The notes under the pieces are model-generated. The model was not told the DNA's origin and searched no databases. It saw only the letters and a program-made list of their open reading frames with translations. The position numbers were made by a program, and so were the translations under genes. A stretch of DNA of 64,000 nt from Xenophilus sp. AP218F. GTDB taxonomy: Bacteria; Pseudomonadota; Gammaproteobacteria; Burkholderiales; Chromobacteriaceae. This document shows positions 37,314 through 46,190 of the stretch, piece by piece. The stretch spans positions 1 to 64,000 of the forward strand of contig NJIE01000009.1 in the NCBI GenBank assembly GCA_002213445.1, in the 5' to 3' direction. The first letter of the stretch is position 1, and each line of letters opens with the position of its first letter.

Positions 37314-37886
37314 ATGCAGCCCAGCCGGCTTCTGCAACTGGAACAACATCTGGCCATGGCCGGACAGCGCTTCGAAATCGTGCTGGTGCCCGGCCTCTAC
37401 GACAGCGACGTCGACCACTGGCAATCGCACTGGCAGCGCCGCTTTCCCTTCTGGCGGCGGGTGACGCTGCGCAACTGGAGCGAACCCGACATCCTGCGCT
37501 GGAGCGACGCCATCCGCCGTTGCCTGGCCGATTGCCGGCAGCCCGCCGTCCTGGTCGGCCACAGCATGGGCGCGCTGGCCAGCGCCCGCTTCGCGGCGGA
37601 GCAGCCGGAGCAGGTGGCCGGGCTGATGCTGGTGGCGCCGGCCGAACCGGCGCGCTTCGAACTGGAGGAGATGGTGCCCGCCGCCGCGCTGCCCGCGCCC
37701 AGCGTGCTGGCGGCCAGCCACGACGACCCGCTGCTGCGCTTCTCCAGCGCCCGCGATTGGGCCGCGCGCTGGGGCAGCCGGCTGGAAGATCTGGGCGAGG
37801 CAGGACACGTCAACAGCGAAGCCGGCTTCGGCCCGTGGCCGCACGGGCTGGACATCCTGGCGCGGCTGATCGATTCCCTGCCCTGA
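37314..37886 (+). CDS. RBBP9/YdeN-family alpha/beta hydrolase
   Basis: A 190-residue serine-hydrolase-fold protein. The oxyanion strand is IVLVPGLYDSDVDHWQSHW (an RBBP9/YdeN signature), the nucleophile elbow is VGHSMGALAS (Ser about 82), and the catalytic Asp and His are likely in SHDDPLL and GEAGHVNSEAGFG. Physiological substrate is unknown for the family in bacteria. It starts 55 nt after dcd and ends before a clear terminator. Confidence 0.88.
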   Translation: MQPSRLLQLEQHLAMAGQRFEIVLVPGLYDSDVDHWQSHWQRRFPFWRRVTLRNWSEPDILRWSDAIRRCLADCRQPAVLVGHSMGALASARFAAEQPEQVAGLMLVAPAEPARFELEEMVPAAALPAPSVLAASHDDPLLRFSSARDWAARWGSRLEDLGEAGHVNSEAGFGPWPHGLDILARLIDSLP

Positions 37887-37892
37887 CACGCG

Positions 37893-37918
37893 AAAGGCCG
37901 GTCATCCAGACCGGCCTT
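37893..37918 (+). terminator. Terminator after the RBBP9-like gene
   Basis: AAGGCCGGTC-ATCCA-GACCGGCCTT followed by GTTCTT: a 10-bp stem located between two converging units. Confidence 0.8.
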
Positions 37919-37954
37919 GTTCTTGCCCCTCGTTCCCGGGCGGCGTCCTTCTCC

Positions 37955-38848
37955 TTAGCGTTCCGGAAAACGCGCCAGAAACCAGCACACCGCCAGCAAA
38001 TCGGCGCTGCCGCCGGGGCTCAGATGGCGAGCGATCAGATCGTCGTCCAGCGCCCGCAACCAGGCCCTGCCCGCCTCGCCGCGCGCGCCGCCGGCCGCCA
38101 GCCGCGCCCTGGCCGCATCCTGCACGTAGCGCAAACCTGCCAGCCCGCCGCGCGCCACCAGATTGCTGTCCCGGTTATGCGCCAGCAACAACAGCAGGGA
38201 CTGCAGCAGAGCCTCCTCGTCGCTCGCGCCCAGCCTGGTCAGGGCCTGATACGCCGGCAGCGCGTGCGTCCTGACCGTGGCGAAGCCGGACTCGGCCTCG
38301 CCGCGCGCGCCGGTCAGCCCGTACTGGCGGAACTGGCGTTCGCCGGCGCTCCGCGCTTCGCCGCCGCCGGCCAGTTCGCGGGCGGCGAGGCCCGCGCACA
38401 TCGCCGCCGTCTCGGCGCACAAGCCCTGCTGGCTCAGCCGCAGGCCGCGGCCGTGCAGCCGGCCGGCGGCCACGCACAACAGGCCGAAGGCGAAAATGCC
38501 GCCCTTGTGGGTGTTGACGCCGCCGGTGGCGGCCAACATGGCGCGCTCGCACGCCAGCCCCAGCGGCCGCGCGGCCGCCAGCGCCGCCCCGGCGCTCCGC
38601 CGCGCCAGGCGCTCGCCCAGCGCGACGAAGCGCGGCAGAAAGGGCCCGATGGCGGCGATGCTGGCTCGGAAAGTGGAGGAATCCATATCGCGGTGCGCGC
38701 CGCTGTTGCGCCCGTCCACCAGACCGGGCTTGGGCGTCAGCGCCACCTCCCGCTCCAGCGCCTGCGCGGCCAGCGCGCCCACCGCGTCGGCCAGGCTCAG
38801 GCCCAGCGCGGCGGCCTCAGGCCAGCTGCGGGTTTCGCTGGAATGCAT
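37955..38848 (-). CDS. citG: Triphosphoribosyl-dephospho-CoA synthase
   Basis: A 297-residue enzyme that makes the prosthetic-group precursor of citrate lyase from ATP and dephospho-CoA. Family motifs are EVALTPKPGLVDGRNSGAH (about residue 34), MDSSTFRAS, GGVNTHKGGIFAFGLL and the late LLAHNRDSNLVARGG. It is the last gene of the cit operon and overlaps citX by 32 nt. A malonate-decarboxylase MdcB is a close relative, but the surrounding citCDEFX genes decide the assignment. Confidence 0.95.
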   Translation of the reverse strand: MHSSETRSWPEAAALGLSLADAVGALAAQALEREVALTPKPGLVDGRNSGAHRDMDSSTFRASIAAIGPFLPRFVALGERLARRSAGAALAAARPLGLACERAMLAATGGVNTHKGGIFAFGLLCVAAGRLHGRGLRLSQQGLCAETAAMCAGLAARELAGGGEARSAGERQFRQYGLTGARGEAESGFATVRTHALPAYQALTRLGASDEEALLQSLLLLLAHNRDSNLVARGGLAGLRYVQDAARARLAAGGARGEAGRAWLRALDDDLIARHLSPGGSADLLAVCWFLARFPER

Positions 38849-39350
38849 CCACCTTCTCCTCTATCGCGCGCAACAGCTCCGGCAACGGATGGCGTCGGCT
38901 GCGGCTGCAGGCGTGCGCCGCTTCGCCGCACAGCAGGCAGCGGCGCGGCGGCAGACCCAGTTCGCCGCGCGACAGCGCGCCCGCCCCGGCCAGCACGTCC
39001 AGGTCCCACAACCGGCCCAGCGGGTGCTCGTCCTCCAGCCGCGCCAGCCGGCGCTTGAGCGCCTCCGGCTGGGCATTGACGGCGAACAGCGCCTCCGGCC
39101 CGGTGGGCAGCCACAGCGTCTCCCGCTCCACCGCCGGCCACACCTCCTCGCTCAGGACATGCTCCAGCGCGGCCAGCGCCGCCAGCATCACCCGCCGCGC
39201 GCGCAGGCCGGCCTTGCGCGGGCCGGGGCTGACCAGGGTCAGCGACACCAGCGGCAGCTCGCGGCGGCGCAACAGCGCCCGCTGCCGCGCCGCCCGGGCG
39301 TCCCGCGCCGCCAGCACCTCGTCCAGCCCCACCTCCCGCGGGGCGCTCAT
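38817..39350 (-). CDS. citX: Apo-citrate lyase phosphoribosyl-dephospho-CoA transferase
   Basis: A 177-residue protein that attaches the prosthetic group to the acyl carrier protein CitD. The RRELPLVSLTLVSPGPRK block and the LGRLWDLDVL and RRCLLCGEAAHAC segments, with conserved cysteines, are typical of CitX. The ATG at 39350 overlaps the citF stop by 4 nt (ATGA), and its own 3' end overlaps citG by 32 nt, so the three are translationally coupled. Confidence 0.94.
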   Translation of the reverse strand: MSAPREVGLDEVLAARDARAARQRALLRRRELPLVSLTLVSPGPRKAGLRARRVMLAALAALEHVLSEEVWPAVERETLWLPTGPEALFAVNAQPEALKRRLARLEDEHPLGRLWDLDVLAGAGALSRGELGLPPRRCLLCGEAAHACSRSRRHPLPELLRAIEEKVDAFQRNPQLA

Positions 39351-40864
39351 GACTTCACCTGCCGCACCACGTCGATCACGCTGCCGTCTCGGTAACGGAT
39401 GACGCCGACCACGCGCTCGGTGAATTCGATGGCCTGCGGCTCGCCGGTCAGCGTCACCGCCCGCTCGCGCAGCTGTTCCACGCTCATCAGCGGCAGGCCG
39501 GCCGCGCGCAGGCGTTCGGCCACTTCCGGCCGCGCCGGATTGACCGCGATGCCGTGATCGGTGACCAGCACGTCGATGGACTCGCCCGGCGTCACCACCG
39601 TCGTCACCCGCTTCACCACGGTGGGAATGCGGCTGCGGATCAGCGGCGCCACCACGATGGTGAGGTTGGCCGCGGCGGCCACGTCGCAGTGGCCGCCGGA
39701 CGCGCCGCGCATCACGCCGTCCGAGCCGGTGATCACGTTGACGTTGAAGTCGGTGTCGATCTCCAGCGCGCTGAGGATCACCACGTCCAGCAAATCGCAA
39801 TAGGCGCCCTTGGACGAGGGGTTGGCGTACTCGTTAGTGGACACTTCCAGATGCTGGGGCGATTCGGCCAGCGACTGCGCCGCCTCGGCGTCAAAGCTCT
39901 GGGTATCGATCAGCGTCTTGATCAACCCCTTCTTGTGCAGGTCGACGATGCTGCCGGTGATGCCGCCCAGCGCATAGCTGGCGGCGATTCCCCGGCGCTG
40001 CATCCGCTCTTCCAGAAAGCGCGTCGCCGCGGTGGACGCCGCGCCGGAGCCGGTTTGCAGCGAGAAGCCGTCGCGGAAATAGCCGGAATGCTCGATCACG
40101 TCGGCGGCCAGCCGGGCGATCATCAGCTCGCGCGGATTGCTGGTGACGCGCGCCGCGCCGACGCTGATGCGCGACGGGTCGCCCACCTCGTCCACCTTGA
40201 CGATGTAATCGACGCGGTCCTGCGAAATGCTGACCGGAACGTTGGGGAAGGCGACGATCTCGTCGGTGAGCAGCACCACCTGGCGCGCGAACTGCGCGTC
40301 CACCTTGGCGTAGCCCAGCGAGCCGCAACGCGACTTGCCGCGCGAGCCGTTGGCGTTGCCGAAGGCGTCGCAGCACGGCACGCCGAGGAAGGCGACGTCG
40401 ATGTTCAATTCGCCGCTTTGCAGCAGGTGCACGCGGCCGCCGTGGGAATGGATCTGCACCGGTTTTTCCATCAAGCCGTGCGAGATGGCGTCCGCCAGCT
40501 TGCCGCGCATGCCCGAGGTGTAGATCTGGCTGATCACGCCGTTCCTGATGTGTTCGATCAGCGGCGCGTTGACGTTGAGCAGCGAGCTGGACGCCAGCGT
40601 CAGGTTCTTCAGCCCCAGCCGCGCCAGTTCGTCCACCACCAGATTGATCACCTTGTCGCCTTCGCGGAAGGCGTGGTGGAAGGAGACGGTCATGCCGTCG
40701 CGCAAACCGGCGCGGCGGATGGCTTCTTCCAGCGAGGCGCACAGCTTGCGCTCGCGCTTCAGTCGCGGGTCGGCGAGATGAGGCGCGGCGGCGTTGGCGC
40801 CGGCGAAGGGGCGCAGTTCGCCCAGTTGCGGAAACTGGGCCGACAGTTGTTGGATGGTATGCAT
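39347..40864 (-). CDS. citF: Citrate lyase alpha subunit (citrate CoA-transferase)
   Basis: A 505-residue subunit that transfers acyl groups so that citrate replaces acetate on the acyl carrier protein. Conserved regions are GMTVSFHHAFREGDKV, SHGGRVHLLQSGELNIDVAF and the C-terminal TDHGIAVNPARPEVAERL. Length matches CitF (about 510). It lies 16 nt after citE and overlaps citX by 4 nt. Confidence 0.97.
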   Translation of the reverse strand: MHTIQQLSAQFPQLGELRPFAGANAAAPHLADPRLKRERKLCASLEEAIRRAGLRDGMTVSFHHAFREGDKVINLVVDELARLGLKNLTLASSSLLNVNAPLIEHIRNGVISQIYTSGMRGKLADAISHGLMEKPVQIHSHGGRVHLLQSGELNIDVAFLGVPCCDAFGNANGSRGKSRCGSLGYAKVDAQFARQVVLLTDEIVAFPNVPVSISQDRVDYIVKVDEVGDPSRISVGAARVTSNPRELMIARLAADVIEHSGYFRDGFSLQTGSGAASTAATRFLEERMQRRGIAASYALGGITGSIVDLHKKGLIKTLIDTQSFDAEAAQSLAESPQHLEVSTNEYANPSSKGAYCDLLDVVILSALEIDTDFNVNVITGSDGVMRGASGGHCDVAAAANLTIVVAPLIRSRIPTVVKRVTTVVTPGESIDVLVTDHGIAVNPARPEVAERLRAAGLPLMSVEQLRERAVTLTGEPQAIEFTERVVGVIRYRDGSVIDVVRQVKS

Positions 40865-40880
40865 GTGGCTACCCGTTCGG

Positions 40881-41753
40881 TTAGCGGCGCGCGCCGCAGG
40901 CCTCGGCGCGCTGCAGCGTGCGCCGGGCGTGGTTGACGATGGGGGCGTCTATCATCTTGCCATTGAGGGCGATCGCGCCCAGGCCGTCGCGTTCGGCGGC
41001 CTCGGCCGCGGCGATCACCCGGCGGGCGTAATCGACGTCCTCCTCGCTTGGCGCGTAGGCCTGGTGCAGCAGTTCGATCTGGCGCGGATTGATCAGCGAC
41101 TTGCCGTTGAAGCCCAGCTTGCGGATCAGCGCCACCTCGCGCAGGAAGCCGGCTTCGTCGTTGACGTCGGAATACACCACGTCGAAGGCGTCGATGCCGG
41201 CGGCGCGGGCGGCGTGCAGCACCGCGCAGCGGGCGTAGAACAGCTCGGTGCCGTCGCCGCGCTCGGTCTGCATGTCCATCACGTAGTCGAAGCCGGCCAG
41301 CGCGATGCCGATCAGCCGCGGCGAGGCCATGGCGATGGAGACGGCGTTGACCACGCCTGAGGCCGATTCGATCGCCGCCATCAGCCGGGTGCTGCCGACT
41401 TCGCGCCCGCAGTCGCGCTCGATGCGCTCGACGTGGCGCTCCAGCTCGTGCACGTCGGCCGCGCTGTCGGTCTTGGGCAGACGCACCACGTCCACGCCGC
41501 CGCGCACCGCGGCTTCCAGATCTTTCAGGCCGAACGGCGTGTTGAGCGGGTTGATGCGCACCACGGTTTCGATGTCGCGATAGGCCGGGTTCTGCAGGGC
41601 GTGGAACACCAAGAGCCGCGCCGAATCCTTCTCGCGCAGCGACACCGCGTCCTCCAGGTCGAACATGATGGAATCGGGGCGATAGACGAAAGCGGTGGAC
41701 AACATCGCGGCGTTGGAGCCGGGCAGGAACAACATGCTGCGGCGCAGTTTCAT
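40881..41753 (-). CDS. citE: Citrate lyase beta subunit (citryl-ACP lyase)
   Basis: A 290-residue TIM-barrel lyase that cleaves citryl-ACP to oxaloacetate and acetyl-ACP. Motifs are [32 protein letters not shown] (Mg2+ and CoA site), [15 protein letters not shown], and [12 protein letters not shown] with the catalytic Glu. The ATG at 41753 overlaps the citD stop by 4 nt. A longer frame to 41768 is within citD and not needed. Confidence 0.97.
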   Translation of the reverse strand: MKLRRSMLFLPGSNAAMLSTAFVYRPDSIMFDLEDAVSLREKDSARLLVFHALQNPAYRDIETVVRINPLNTPFGLKDLEAAVRGGVDVVRLPKTDSAADVHELERHVERIERDCGREVGSTRLMAAIESASGVVNAVSIAMASPRLIGIALAGFDYVMDMQTERGDGTELFYARCAVLHAARAAGIDAFDVVYSDVNDEAGFLREVALIRKLGFNGKSLINPRQIELLHQAYAPSEEDVDYARRVIAAAEAAERDGLGAIALNGKMIDAPIVNHARRTLQRAEACGARR

Positions 41754-42046
41754 GACAGTTTCTCCCAATCCAGGCGCTCGCAGCCTGCGCCGCGCAGCAC
41801 GGCGGCCTGCAGCCGGGCGCGGATGGCGCAGTCGAGCGCGCCCTTGTCTTCGATGACGATCAGGCCGGACTCCACGCCCAGCCGGGCCAGCGTTTCGTCC
41901 ACCACCTGGCGGATCTGCCGGCCGAACTGCTTGATCACTTCGCTTTGCAGCGCCACCTCCAGCCCGCCGTCGGGGTTGGGCGACACCTTGACCTGCAAAT
42001 CGCTGGATTCCAGCGTGCCGGCGATGGCCGGCTTGACGATGTTCAT
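41750..42046 (-). CDS. citD: Citrate lyase acyl carrier protein (gamma subunit)
   Basis: A 98-residue acyl carrier protein starting [20 protein letters not shown]. Ser14 in GTLESSD is the site that carries the phosphoribosyl-dephospho-CoA arm made by CitG and attached by CitX. The C-terminal part ([20 protein letters not shown] and the [19 protein letters not shown] helix) is standard. The coding frame lies inside a longer uninterrupted frame, which hides it; the ATG at 42046 is set by homology. It lies 44 nt after citC and overlaps citE by 4 nt. Confidence 0.96.
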   Translation of the reverse strand: MNIVKPAIAGTLESSDLQVKVSPNPDGGLEVALQSEVIKQFGRQIRQVVDETLARLGVESGLIVIEDKGALDCAIRARLQAAVLRGAGCERLDWEKLS

Positions 42047-42090
42047 GATGCGTTTCCTGTGCAAAGAAGAATGAAGGCCCGCGCCGCGGC

Positions 42091-43161
42091 TCAGCCGTAG
42101 CGCTCGGGATCGGGATGCGGGTCCTCGGCGTAAGCCGTGAGCAGGTGCCTGAGCGTGGAGGCCGGCACCAAGGGTTCGATGGCGAGAAAATCGCGGCGCG
42201 CCAGCAGCCGCCGCACTTCGGAGGCCGATACCGCGCGGCCGCCCTGCCGGGCGCGCGGCATCTCCACCACCGCCACCGGCGGCGCCTCGGACGCGGCCTG
42301 TTGCAGCCAGTGGCGCATGTCCTTGTTGTACTTGTTGGTGACCGGGCAGAACGGCTCGGTGCCGACGTAGCGATGGCTGATGCCCAGCGCCGGAGCGATG
42401 CGCTCGCGGAACAGCAGCAGGTCGATGGCGGTGTGGCAGTGCGCCGCCAGGCCCTTTTCCTTGAGGAAGTAGCAGGGAAAGGTGGCGCGCGAAATCATGT
42501 ATTCCGAGCCGTGGTGCAGCGTGAGATTGGGAATGCCGGCCAGCCCCTGGCGCACCAGCTCGAAACGCTCGGCGTAGGGGAAGGCCGACACGTCCTCGCG
42601 CACCACGAACACGTGCAGCCAGTCGCAATCGGCCGCCGCCTGTTCGGCCAGGTAACGGTGGCCGCGGGTGAAGGGATTGGCGTTCATCACCACGCAGCCG
42701 GTGCGATTGCTCGGCTGGCGCAGCATGCGCAGCCGGCTGCAATAGCGGCTGATCGCCACCGGGCTGTTTTCCATCAGCACCGCCAGCCCGGGCGCTTCCG
42801 CCAGCGGATAAAAGCCGCAGCCGGCGAAAAAGGCGGCGCTCTCCGGCCGGGTGTAGAGAAACAGCTGGAAATGGCCGCGCTCGGCCGCCAGTTGCACCGC
42901 CTCGTTGACCAGGGTCAGGCTCAGCGCCTCGCCGCGCAGCGCCGGGGCGATGGCCACGCACTTGATGACGCTGCCGGCCAGCCCGGCGCAGGCCGCCAGT
43001 TGGCCGTCCAGCCAGGCGGCGACGAAAACCTCGACGTCGTCGTCCGGCGCCAGCTGGCAATCGGCCAGCAAGCCGCGCGCCGCCTGGAGGCCGGCGTGGT
43101 CCGCGCGCGGATCGATGATCTGGAATTCGACTTCGGACATGGCCGCCGCCCGCCTGGCCAT
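42091..43161 (-). CDS. citC: [Citrate (pro-3S)-lyase] ligase
   Basis: A 356-residue enzyme that acetylates, and so activates, citrate lyase with acetate and ATP. The N-terminal half is a GNAT-like domain ([31 protein letters not shown]). The C-terminal half is a nucleotidyltransferase with [20 protein letters not shown] (HxGH-like) and [19 protein letters not shown]. The start is uncertain: ATG 43161 lies 6 nt after the upstream stop, and ATG 43140 (MSEVEFQ) is possible. It is the second gene of the operon after the FAH-family gene. Confidence 0.95.
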   Translation of the reverse strand: MARRAAAMSEVEFQIIDPRADHAGLQAARGLLADCQLAPDDDVEVFVAAWLDGQLAACAGLAGSVIKCVAIAPALRGEALSLTLVNEAVQLAAERGHFQLFLYTRPESAAFFAGCGFYPLAEAPGLAVLMENSPVAISRYCSRLRMLRQPSNRTGCVVMNANPFTRGHRYLAEQAAADCDWLHVFVVREDVSAFPYAERFELVRQGLAGIPNLTLHHGSEYMISRATFPCYFLKEKGLAAHCHTAIDLLLFRERIAPALGISHRYVGTEPFCPVTNKYNKDMRHWLQQAASEAPPVAVVEMPRARQGGRAVSASEVRRLLARRDFLAIEPLVPASTLRHLLTAYAEDPHPDPERYG

Positions 43162-43167
43162 CGCCGC

Positions 43168-44013
43168 TCAGGCCGCCTCGGCCACCACGCGGTTGCGCAG
43201 CCGGCCGATGCGTTCGATTTCCACCTCCACCACGTCGCCGTGCTGGAGAAACAGCGGCGGCGTCCGCTTCTTGCCCACCCCGCCGGGCGAACCGGTGAGG
43301 ATGACGTCGCCGGCGGCCAGTTCGGTGAAGGCGCTGATGTAGGCGATCAGCCTGGGCACGCTGTGCACCATATTGCCGGTATGGTCGTCTTGCACCATCC
43401 GCCCGTTGAGGTAGGTGCGTATCGTCAGCGCCTGCGGATCGGCGATTTCGTCGCAGGTCACCATCCATGGGCCGAAGGCGCCGGTCTGCCGCCAGTTCTT
43501 GCCGGCGGTGAACCAGGTGTGCTGCCAGTCGCGCGCCGAACCGTCCATATAGCAGCTGTAGCCGGCGACGTGCGCCAATGCCTCCGCTTCCGGAATGCGA
43601 AAACCGCCCTTGCCTATCACCACCGCCAGCTCGCCTTCGTAATCGAATTCATTGCTGAGGCTGGGCTTGATCACCGGGCAGAAGTGGCCGGTCTGGGAGT
43701 CGGCGAAGCGCACGAACAGCGTCGGCGCGCTATTGGTTTCGTTGAACTCCTGGCGCTTGGCGGCGTAATTCATGCCGGCGCACAGAATCTTGCCCGGCTG
43801 CTCGATCACCGGCAGGAAGGCGATGTCGCCCAGCGCGTGATCGGCCGGCTCGGCGAGAAAGGCGCGCGCCTCGTCCAGCGCGCCGGCCGCCAGCAGCGAC
43901 TTCAGATCGGGGTAGCGCCCGCCCAGGCGGCGGCCCAGGTCCACCATGCCGTCATCGCGGCAAAAACCATAACTGCGAACCTGGTCGCGAACGATAAAAC
44001 TGCTCAATTTCAT
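43168..44013 (-). CDS. Fumarylacetoacetate hydrolase (FAH) family protein heading the citrate lyase operon
   Basis: A 281-residue FAH-fold protein. The metal ligands are visible as EGELAVVIGKG (two Glu) and YMDGSARDWQ (Asp), and the C-terminal catalytic strand is GDVILTGSPGGVG. FAH relatives include the oxaloacetate decarboxylase FAHD1 and oxaloacetate tautomerases. Since citrate lyase releases oxaloacetate, such an activity would fit. In the lid segment NYAAKRQEF the His of FAHD1 (NYADHVREM, recalled from memory) is Lys, so the chemistry may differ. GGAGG lies 5-6 nt before the ATG. It is the first gene of the operon, 6 nt before citC. Function is inference from context. Confidence 0.88.
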   Translation of the reverse strand: MKLSSFIVRDQVRSYGFCRDDGMVDLGRRLGGRYPDLKSLLAAGALDEARAFLAEPADHALGDIAFLPVIEQPGKILCAGMNYAAKRQEFNETNSAPTLFVRFADSQTGHFCPVIKPSLSNEFDYEGELAVVIGKGGFRIPEAEALAHVAGYSCYMDGSARDWQHTWFTAGKNWRQTGAFGPWMVTCDEIADPQALTIRTYLNGRMVQDDHTGNMVHSVPRLIAYISAFTELAAGDVILTGSPGGVGKKRTPPLFLQHGDVVEVEIERIGRLRNRVVAEAA

Positions 44014-44172
44014 AACAGCCTCCGGCCGGGCGTTTTCAACCCGCTGCGTGTTTCCAATGAAGGGCTTGGCCTTGATGCAGGCGGCGGCGCGACGCGCGGC
44101 GGCCTGTGGTCCGCTGCCGAATCTACTGCCGCGCCCCGCGGAAAAACGTGACCGAAATCAAACCGGAAACGA

Positions 44173-44190
44173 GGTTTTTATGAATTAAAA
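44173..44190 (+). repeat. Direct repeat 1, candidate CitB operator
   Basis: GGTTTTTATGAATTAAAA; it matches repeat 2 (44212-44229) at 15 of 18 positions, offset by 39 bp. Its position between the cit operon and the malic enzyme gene, and its AT-richness, make it a candidate binding site for the CitB-type regulator encoded nearby. Confidence 0.5.
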
Positions 44191-44211
44191 CCACTCAAGA
44201 AATTTAATCGC

Positions 44212-44229
44212 GGTTTTTATGTTTTAAAT
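44212..44229 (+). repeat. Direct repeat 2, candidate CitB operator
   Basis: GGTTTTTATGTTTTAAAT; second member of the direct-repeat pair, 39 bp from the first. Confidence 0.5.
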
Positions 44230-44360
44230 GCTCTTTATTCACCCAAGCCTTTGATAAGGCTGAAATATGGCAGATATTCGCGCTTAAAATCCCGCGCTTC
44301 GCCAAACGCCGGCGGCGCGGTCAAAGCAATATCGAACCGCTTGCCAGAAGGAAACCCGCC

Positions 44361-46079
44361 ATGCTCGCCCGCTCCCCCGCCGACCACGCCCACGCCGTCT
44401 CGACCCACTTGCAGGAATTCGACGTATTGAGCGACCCGCTGCTCAACAAGGGCACCGCCTTCAGCGAGGAGGAGCGGGACGCGCTGCGCCTGCACGGCCT
44501 GCTGCCGCCCTCGGTGCAAACGCTGGAGGAGCAAGTGGCCAGGCGGCTGGCCGCGCTGCGCGCCCTGCCCGGCGACCTGGAACGCTACGTGATGCTGCGC
44601 GAGTTGCAGGACAGCAACGAAACGCTGTTCTACGCCATCCTCACCGACCATATCGAAGAGCTGCTGCCGCTGATCTACACCCCCACCGTCGGCCAGGGCT
44701 GTCAGCAGTTCAGCCACCTGTATCGCCGGCCGCGCGGCCTGTTTCTCAGCTATCCGCACAAGGATCTGATCCCCTCCATCCTGTCCCACCCGCGCTTCGA
44801 CGCGGTGGAGGCCATCGTGGTCACCGACGGCGAACGCATTCTGGGCCTGGGCGATCAGGGCGCCGGCGGCATGGGCATTCCGATCGGCAAGCTGGCGCTC
44901 TACGTCGGCTGCGGCGGCCTGCATCCGGCCGCCACGTTGCCGATCACGCTGGACGTGGGCACCGACAACCAGGCCAATCTGGACGACCCGCTCTACATCG
45001 GCTGGCGGCACCAGCGCGTGCGCGGCCAGGAATACGACGACTTCATCGCCGCCTTCGTCGCCGCGGTGAAGGCGCGCTGGCCGCACGTGCTGCTGCAATG
45101 GGAGGACTTCGCCAAGCACAACGCCACCCGGCTGCTGGAGCGCTATCGCGACGAGCTGTGCACCTTCAACGACGACGTGCAAGGCACCGCCGCCATCGCC
45201 ACCGGCACGCTGCTGGCGGCGGTCCAGGTCACCGGCGCGCCGCTCACCGAACAGCGCATCGTGGTGTTCGGCGCCGGCTCCGCCGGCTGCGGCATCTCGG
45301 CGCTGCTGCGCCAGGCCTTGCAGGACGCCGGCCTTGACGCCGCAGAGGCCGCGCGCCGCTTCTACCTGGTGGACCGCGACGGCCTGCTGGCCGAAGGGCT
45401 GACCGATCTCGACAACCTGCAACCGTTCCAGCGCGGCTTCGCGCAGCCGGCAGAAGCCGTGGCGGGCTGGCCGCGCGGCCAGGGCGGCGGCATCGGCCTG
45501 CTGGAAACGATCCGCCAGGCGCGGCCGACGGCGCTGATCGGCGTCTCCGGCCAGCCCGGCGCGTTCGATGAGGAAGCGGTCCGCGAAATGGCACGCCACT
45601 GCCGGCGGCCCATCATCTTCCCGCTATCCAACCCCACCTCCCGCGCCGAAGCCGCGCCGGCCGACCTGATGCGTTGGAGCGACGGCCGCGCGGTGATCGG
45701 CACCGGCAGCCCCTTCCCGGCCTTCGAGCGCGACGGAGAAGCCTTCAAGGCCGATCAGACCAACAATTCCTACATCTTCCCCGGCCTTGGCCTTGCCGCC
45801 ATCGCGCTGCGCATCCCGCGCATCACCGACAGCCTGTTCATGGCCGCGGCGCGAGCGGTGGCGGCCATGTCGCCAGCCCGCCACAATCCGCGCGCCAACC
45901 TGCTGCCGCCGGTGGGCGAACTGCGGCGGGTGTCCTATCACGTGGCGCTGGCGGTGGGGCTGCAGGCCTTCCGCGAAGGCCTGCTCGCCGCCGACATCAC
46001 CCAGGACGAAATCGAGCATCGCATCCGCGCCAAGGTCTGGACGCCGCGCTACGCGCCGCTGCATCGCGCGGCGTCCTGA
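44361..46079 (+). CDS. maeA: NAD-dependent malic enzyme
   Basis: A 572-residue oxidative decarboxylase (malate to pyruvate, CO2 and NADH) of the large MaeA/SfcA type (E. coli 565). Visible are LLPLIYTPTVGQGCQQFS (catalytic Tyr), VTDGERILGLGDQGAGGMGI, the metal-ligand segment FNDDVQGTAA, the NAD-binding VVFGAGSAGCGI, and PIIFPLSNPTSRAE. The RBS GAAGGAA lies about 8 nt before the ATG. It is divergent from the cit operon and lies 111 nt upstream of the CitAB system on the same strand, so it is probably part of the citrate/C4-acid regulon. Confidence 0.96.
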   Translation: MLARSPADHAHAVSTHLQEFDVLSDPLLNKGTAFSEEERDALRLHGLLPPSVQTLEEQVARRLAALRALPGDLERYVMLRELQDSNETLFYAILTDHIEELLPLIYTPTVGQGCQQFSHLYRRPRGLFLSYPHKDLIPSILSHPRFDAVEAIVVTDGERILGLGDQGAGGMGIPIGKLALYVGCGGLHPAATLPITLDVGTDNQANLDDPLYIGWRHQRVRGQEYDDFIAAFVAAVKARWPHVLLQWEDFAKHNATRLLERYRDELCTFNDDVQGTAAIATGTLLAAVQVTGAPLTEQRIVVFGAGSAGCGISALLRQALQDAGLDAAEAARRFYLVDRDGLLAEGLTDLDNLQPFQRGFAQPAEAVAGWPRGQGGGIGLLETIRQARPTALIGVSGQPGAFDEEAVREMARHCRRPIIFPLSNPTSRAEAAPADLMRWSDGRAVIGTGSPFPAFERDGEAFKADQTNNSYIFPGLGLAAIALRIPRITDSLFMAAARAVAAMSPARHNPRANLLPPVGELRRVSYHVALAVGLQAFREGLLAADITQDEIEHRIRAKVWTPRYAPLHRAAS

Positions 46080-46190
46080 AAAAAACGGGATGCTTCTGAT
46101 CAGGATCAGTTTGCGGCGCGGCGCAGAGCGGCGTTTTGGCTTTACCATACGCAGACGAGCTTCGCCGCCCCCACCAGGAACACCACAGGC

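Larger units (their letters stand above)
44014..44360. promoter_or_regulatory. Divergent promoter region of the cit operon and malic enzyme gene
   Basis: A 347-bp region with a marked AT-rich centre (44160-44290) in otherwise GC-rich DNA. It contains two direct repeats (given separately), the inverted pair GGTTTT and AAAACC (44173-44192), and a single TTGAT half of an FNR-type site at about 44251. Both divergent promoters should lie here; I could not fix either -35/-10 pair with confidence. Confidence 0.6.

Noticed and set aside
39347-42046. Reading citDEF as citramalate lyase or malonate decarboxylase genes
   Set aside because: The complete set with citC, citX and citG and the adjacent CitA-type sensor favours citrate lyase; citramalate remains a remote option.
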